Origin: Dehalococcoidales bacterium
GTDB lineage: Bacteria > Chloroflexota > Dehalococcoidia > Dehalococcoidales > UBA5760
Direction of reading: 5' to 3'
Assembly (NCBI GenBank): GCA_028717305.1
Contig: JAQUOC010000007.1
Location: 1 to 26,738 of the forward strand
Length of the DNA: 26,738 nucleotides
Shown here in pieces: positions 24,455-26,738 of the stretch; position 1 is the first letter of the stretch, and each line of letters begins with the position of its first letter. A model generated the notes under the pieces. It searched no databases. It was not told where the DNA came from and saw only the letters and a program-made list of their open reading frames with translations. A program made the translations under genes and the position numbers.

Positions 24455-24739
24455 ATGGGTACGATGGGGAAGTGGAAATGCCTTGATTGTGGCTATGAAT
24501 TCTCTGCTAGTGAGGGTGGAGGATGGCTCTTTTCCCTATATCGATGCGTCAAGTGCGATAGAACAAAGCAGGTCACAATAAGAAATGAGATGGGCGGGCC
24601 ACTCATGCCTGTAGACTACAAGGAAATCAGTACCTGCAAATGGTGCGGCGGAGAATTAAGGGATGATATTGGGCCTATGTGCAGGAAATGTAAAAACCGG
24701 AATACAGAACAGATTGAGATAACTGTATTTTACGATTGA
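24455..24739 (+). CDS. Small double zinc-ribbon protein of unknown function
   Basis: This 94-residue protein has four CxxC pairs: 9/12, 31/34, 61/64 and 76/79. They form two zinc ribbons, the second with the form CKWCGGEL-x(8)-MCRKC. There is no other domain, signal peptide or membrane segment. Zinc ribbons like these occur in nucleic-acid-binding or accessory proteins, but I do not recognise the family. ATG 24455 or ATG 24464 may be the start; neither has a clean ribosome-binding site. Palindrome copy D ends 55 nt upstream, so its promoter may lie in or just after the repeat. Confidence 0.65.
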   Translation: MGTMGKWKCLDCGYEFSASEGGGWLFSLYRCVKCDRTKQVTIRNEMGGPLMPVDYKEISTCKWCGGELRDDIGPMCRKCKNRNTEQIEITVFYD

Positions 24740-24760
24740 ATCGTTATATATGGTAATTAT

Positions 24761-24796
24761 GTGGCATCGCTACTGGGAGCAGGTCAACAAATGTGA
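24761..24796 (+). repeat. Dispersed GTGGCAT-CTACC-GGTC repeat, copy 3
   Basis: GTGGCATCGCTACTGGGAGC then AGGTCAACAAATGTGA. It matches copy 2 over GTGGCATC-CTAC-GGG-GCAGGTCAA and copy 1 over the following part. The shared TTCGCA/TATAAT promoter begins directly after it. Confidence 0.6.
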
Positions 24797-24801
24797 ATCT
24801 C

Positions 24802-24830
24802 TTCGCAAATCACTGCCGCTGCTCTATAAT
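24802..24830 (+). promoter_or_regulatory. Promoter TTCGCA-17-TATAAT of the SNase gene (leaderless)
   Basis: TTCGCA (24802-24807), 17-bp spacer, TATAAT (24825-24830), closely matching the promoter at 1574-1602. The start point would fall at about 24837-24838, on the ATG itself. Confidence 0.55.
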
Positions 24831-24837
24831 GACTGTA

Positions 24838-25311
24838 ATGATGCTAAGATATTTCCTATTACCTCTATTACTGGCTGCTTGCCTTAACGGATGCGCTTCC
24901 CCAATCAATACTGCTAACACGAGCACCATCCAGGCTCAAGTCACTCACGTCATAGACGGCGACACCATCGAGGTCAACATCTACGGCCAATCATATAGAG
25001 TCCGCTACATAGGCATCGACGCCCCTGAGGTCTATCCCGATGAAGAGCCGTACGGCCAGGAAGCCGCTATTAAGAACAAGGAATTAGTGGAAGGCAAAAC
25101 AGTGGCGTTAGAAAAAGATGTTTCTGAGACTGACAAGTACGGCAGACTGCTTCGCTATGTGTATGTGAATGATTTGTTCGTCAATGGTGAGATGGTGAGA
25201 TTGGGATATGCCCAGGCAATAACCTATCCGCCGGATGTGAAGCATCAGGACATGCTTATTGAGTGTCAGAGGGAGGCGAGGGAAGAGGGAAGGGGATTGT
25301 GGGGTAATTAA
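24838..25311 (+). CDS. Secreted thermonuclease-like (SNase) lipoprotein
   Basis: The start is best placed at ATG 24838 (or 24841), which gives a clean signal peptide (MMLRYFLLPLLLAAC); the open frame from GTG 24793 would run through the promoter. The lipobox may be LAAC or LNGC, four residues apart. The nuclease core is complete: VTHVIDGDTIEV, VRYIGIDAPEV (catalytic Arg and Ca-binding Asp), a Glu shortly after, YGQEA, and DKYGRLLRYVYV (second catalytic Arg), ending EEGRGLWGN. These match staphylococcal nuclease R35, D40, E43 and R87. It should degrade DNA/RNA outside the cell with Ca2+. Predicted length is 157 residues, typical for the family. Confidence 0.9.
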   Translation: MMLRYFLLPLLLAACLNGCASPINTANTSTIQAQVTHVIDGDTIEVNIYGQSYRVRYIGIDAPEVYPDEEPYGQEAAIKNKELVEGKTVALEKDVSETDKYGRLLRYVYVNDLFVNGEMVRLGYAQAITYPPDVKHQDMLIECQREAREEGRGLWGN

Positions 25312-25700
25312 AGGTTAAAACGGTTAATCGGGTTAACTAAAGATAGTATAACAGTTTTACTTACCCTTCTAACCTTTGTAACCCAATAATGCAGACATCG
25401 AATCGGGGATTAGATAAATGTGAGCAAAGATTGACGGAATATTGGGTCTAATCCATCGGTGCTCTGGGTGCCGCTTTTGCTGATTAAACAGTATTCAACA
25501 ATCATTGGCACGGCTACGCTCCTCGGAATACGGTAGATATGGCAAAATACCTTCAACCATCAAAATACGCCTCCGAAACAGATTAGAAATCTGGTATTAG
25601 TACGCTGCGCTAAAGCAATAATAACTCCCTGTCTTTAACGCACTTATCACCATTAGCCGGCTGGTCATAAAATGCTCTATTCATTCTGATTATCTTTGGC
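25312..25700 (+). other. Intergenic region with two inverted repeats, no gene seen
   Basis: AAAGGTTA just after the SNase stop is matched by TAACCTTT (~25370-25377), bracketing ~50 nt; it may act as a loose terminator. GGATTAGA (25407-25414) is matched by TCTAATCC (25447-25454). Nothing coding or RNA-like is recognisable. Confidence 0.35.
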
Positions 25701-25739
25701 TTGACAACATCTATTATGCTTGTTATTATATCTAGATAT
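25701..25739 (+). promoter_or_regulatory. padR promoter with overlapping palindromic operator
   Basis: TTGACA (25701-25706), 17-bp spacer, TATTAT (25724-25729). The 12-bp palindrome ATATCTAGATAT (25728-25739) overlaps the -10 and start region, with ATATCTAG repeated just after it. This is a good position for auto-repression by the following PadR protein; the binding itself is inferred. Confidence 0.6.
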
Positions 25740-25768
25740 ATCTAGTAGTATCGTTATGGAGGTTACCA

Positions 25769-26260
25769 ATGTTTAGAGATCTCACCTTTCGACCACACCA
25801 CATGTTCCACAAAGGGCACTTCAAGTACCTCATTCTTGACCTGCTCAAGGACAAGCCGTATTACGGTTACGAAATAATGCAGGCTATGGAAGAGCACTCT
25901 CACGGCTTCTACAAGCCCAGTCCCGGTGTCGTCTACCCTACCCTTCAGATGCTCGAGGAAATGGGTTACGCGACGAGTTCAGAGCAAGAAGGCAAGAGGG
26001 TCTACAGCATCACCGAATCTGGTATCAGCTTGCTTTCCGAGCGGCGAAAGTATACCGAGGAGAGCAGACTGAAGTTCGACAAATGGTGCAGCCCCGAGGT
26101 CCGTGAGAAGTTCCACGAGGTCAGGCACGAACTAAGGGAAACGGGAAGGCTCGTCTGGTCTAGCGCCCGAGGGTTAAACCGAGAAAAGCTCGAAGAGATC
26201 AAACAGGTCGTACTCGGCGCCCGCAAGGATATCCAGACTATCTTGGAGCGTAGTTCGTAG
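25769..26260 (+). CDS. PadR-family transcriptional regulator
   Basis: The 163-residue protein starts at an ATG behind GGAGG. The N-terminal winged helix (~12-85) is typical: HFKYLILDLLKDKPYYGYEIMQAM, then PSPGVVYPTLQMLEEMGY and GKRVYSITESG. PadR proteins are usually repressors of detoxification or efflux genes and of themselves. The C-terminal ~75 residues are charged and helical (Glu/Lys/Arg-rich), consistent with the dimerisation helix of PadR-s2-like members. No obvious target gene such as an ABC efflux pump lies next to it in this window. A palindrome overlaps its promoter. Confidence 0.92.
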   Translation: MFRDLTFRPHHMFHKGHFKYLILDLLKDKPYYGYEIMQAMEEHSHGFYKPSPGVVYPTLQMLEEMGYATSSEQEGKRVYSITESGISLLSERRKYTEESRLKFDKWCSPEVREKFHEVRHELRETGRLVWSSARGLNREKLEEIKQVVLGARKDIQTILERSS

Positions 26261-26548
26261 AACATCGGAAAGTCAGCGTTGCATATGCGGTGCATAGAGC
26301 GCAGCAAGCGATATGCTGATCATATTAGGAATATCGCCGATCGGCCTATCGTTTGTTAGCATGTTAGCGGCGCTAACACTATATACTATCTGTCCCTTTT
26401 ACCATTCAGTTGTTTAAAAACTTGTCCCTAGTGTGGTGAACCCCATAAAACTGGATAAATTACCATTCTAACCCTATACTTTCCTCAGCCTTCTGTTGGA
26501 AATACAGCATTTTTGTATTGTGGCGCTTGCTAAGCTTCACTAAGGGTA
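26261..26548 (+). other. Intergenic region with palindromes and an IS-end-like sequence
   Basis: It contains GCCGATCGGC (~26336-26345), the GTTAGC-3 nt-GCTAAC hairpin (26363-26377), TGTCCCT twice (~26391 and ~26423), an IS-end-like segment (26432-26456) and palindrome copy E (26496-26527). No gene is seen. Confidence 0.4.
26496..26527 (+). repeat. 32-nt AATAC/GTATT palindromic repeat, copy E
   Basis: TTGGAAATACAGCATTTTTG then TATTGTGGCGCTT. Same arms and GTGGCGCTT tail as copy B, with a different loop. It lies 22 bp before a -35 box. Confidence 0.75.
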
Positions 26549-26576
26549 TTGACAATATCTTATTTCAATGTACTAT
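26549..26576 (+). promoter_or_regulatory. Sigma-70 promoter of the HAD gene
   Basis: TTGACA (26549-26554), 16-bp spacer, TACTAT (26571-26576). About 30 nt leader. Confidence 0.55.
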
Positions 26577-26610
26577 GAATTGAGAAATCTTAACAAGGAG
26601 ATTTGTATCA

Positions 26611-26738
26611 ATGATTAAAGGGGTTTTCTTTGATTGCGGATTTACTCTCGCCCATCCTGAACCTGATAGAGACGCACAATTCCATCAGTGCGCAAAGGAA
26701 TTGGGCGTCGTATTACCTCTTAATGGCTTGTTAAAAGG
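26611..26738 (+). CDS. HAD-superfamily hydrolase, N-terminal fragment cut by window
   Basis: An ATG behind AAGGAG (26595-26600) opens a frame that runs off the window. The first residues, MIKGVFFDCGFTLAHPEPD, carry HAD motif I: hydrophobic strand, nucleophile Asp8, x-G-x-T. This fits a phosphatase-type (subfamily I) HAD enzyme. The substrate cannot be told from 42 residues. Confidence 0.8.
   Translation, partial: MIKGVFFDCGFTLAHPEPDRDAQFHQCAKELGVVLPLNGLLK

Noticed and set aside
26363..26377. GTTAGC/GCTAAC hairpin as padR terminator
   Set aside because: Loop of 3 nt is fine but no U-run follows and it lies over 100 nt from the stop.

Overview
The window is bacterial chromosome with dense, mostly plus-strand genes and moderate GC. 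It has no rRNA, tRNA, CRISPR array or intact transposase that I could see. Several things point to an uncultured member of the Chloroflexota (Dehalococcoidia-like): an archaeal-type tungstate transporter, a wall-less-style surface protein built of Ig-like repeats, DegV, a DUF488 protein, a Cys-rich MerR regulator, and frequent TTG/GTG starts behind strong GGAGG ribosome-binding sites. That assignment is inference from gene content, not from a marker gene. Promoters are ordinary sigma-70 type (TTGACA, 16-18 bp, TATAAT-like). Layout, left part (1-8762): a 3'-truncated SIMPL-domain lipoprotein (minus strand) diverges from rlmN. Then come a phosphoribosyltransferase, a 656-residue surface protein with six Ig/IPT-like repeats and a C-terminal membrane anchor, a DUF488 protein, a minus-strand lipoprotein with a PKD-like domain and two nearly identical META domains, a quinone-oxidoreductase-like MDR protein with no normal start codon, a Cys-rich MerR regulator, and a small unknown protein behind a MerR-style promoter with a dyad. 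Middle part (8763-12627): a Moco/Tuco-type riboswitch precedes wtpB-wtpC-wtpA, a tungstate/molybdate ABC importer. A 17-bp perfect hairpin, a dispersed repeat and a 5'-truncated ABC ATPase relic follow. Core part (12628-22237): a complete glycine/one-carbon unit. A gene fusing aminomethyltransferase (GcvT) to a divergent serine hydroxymethyltransferase (GlyA) is followed by a tandem glycine riboswitch. The riboswitch controls gcvH-gcvPA-gcvPB-lpd-lipB-lipA, genes packed with 3-28 nt gaps or overlaps. Together they encode glycine cleavage, transfer of the one-carbon unit to serine, and the octanoyl transfer and sulfur insertion that lipoylate GcvH. Tungsten or molybdenum uptake next door would fit a cell with Mo/W enzymes such as formate dehydrogenase linked to the same C1 pool; that link is inference. 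Right part (22238-26738): single genes, each behind its own promoter: DegV, a universal stress protein, a double zinc-ribbon protein, a secreted SNase-type nuclease, a PadR repressor, and the start of a HAD hydrolase. The intergenic regions carry three families of dispersed repeats. One is a ~32-nt AATAC/GTATT palindrome seen five times. One is a ~150-bp element containing that palindrome, seen twice. One is a GTGGCAT-CTACC-GGTC element seen three times. In addition, one promoter sequence is shared by two distant genes. The GcvT-GlyA fusion with its riboswitch, the riboswitch-controlled tungstate importer and the dispersed repeats are the most notable content. I did not find an obviously new defence or mobile system.
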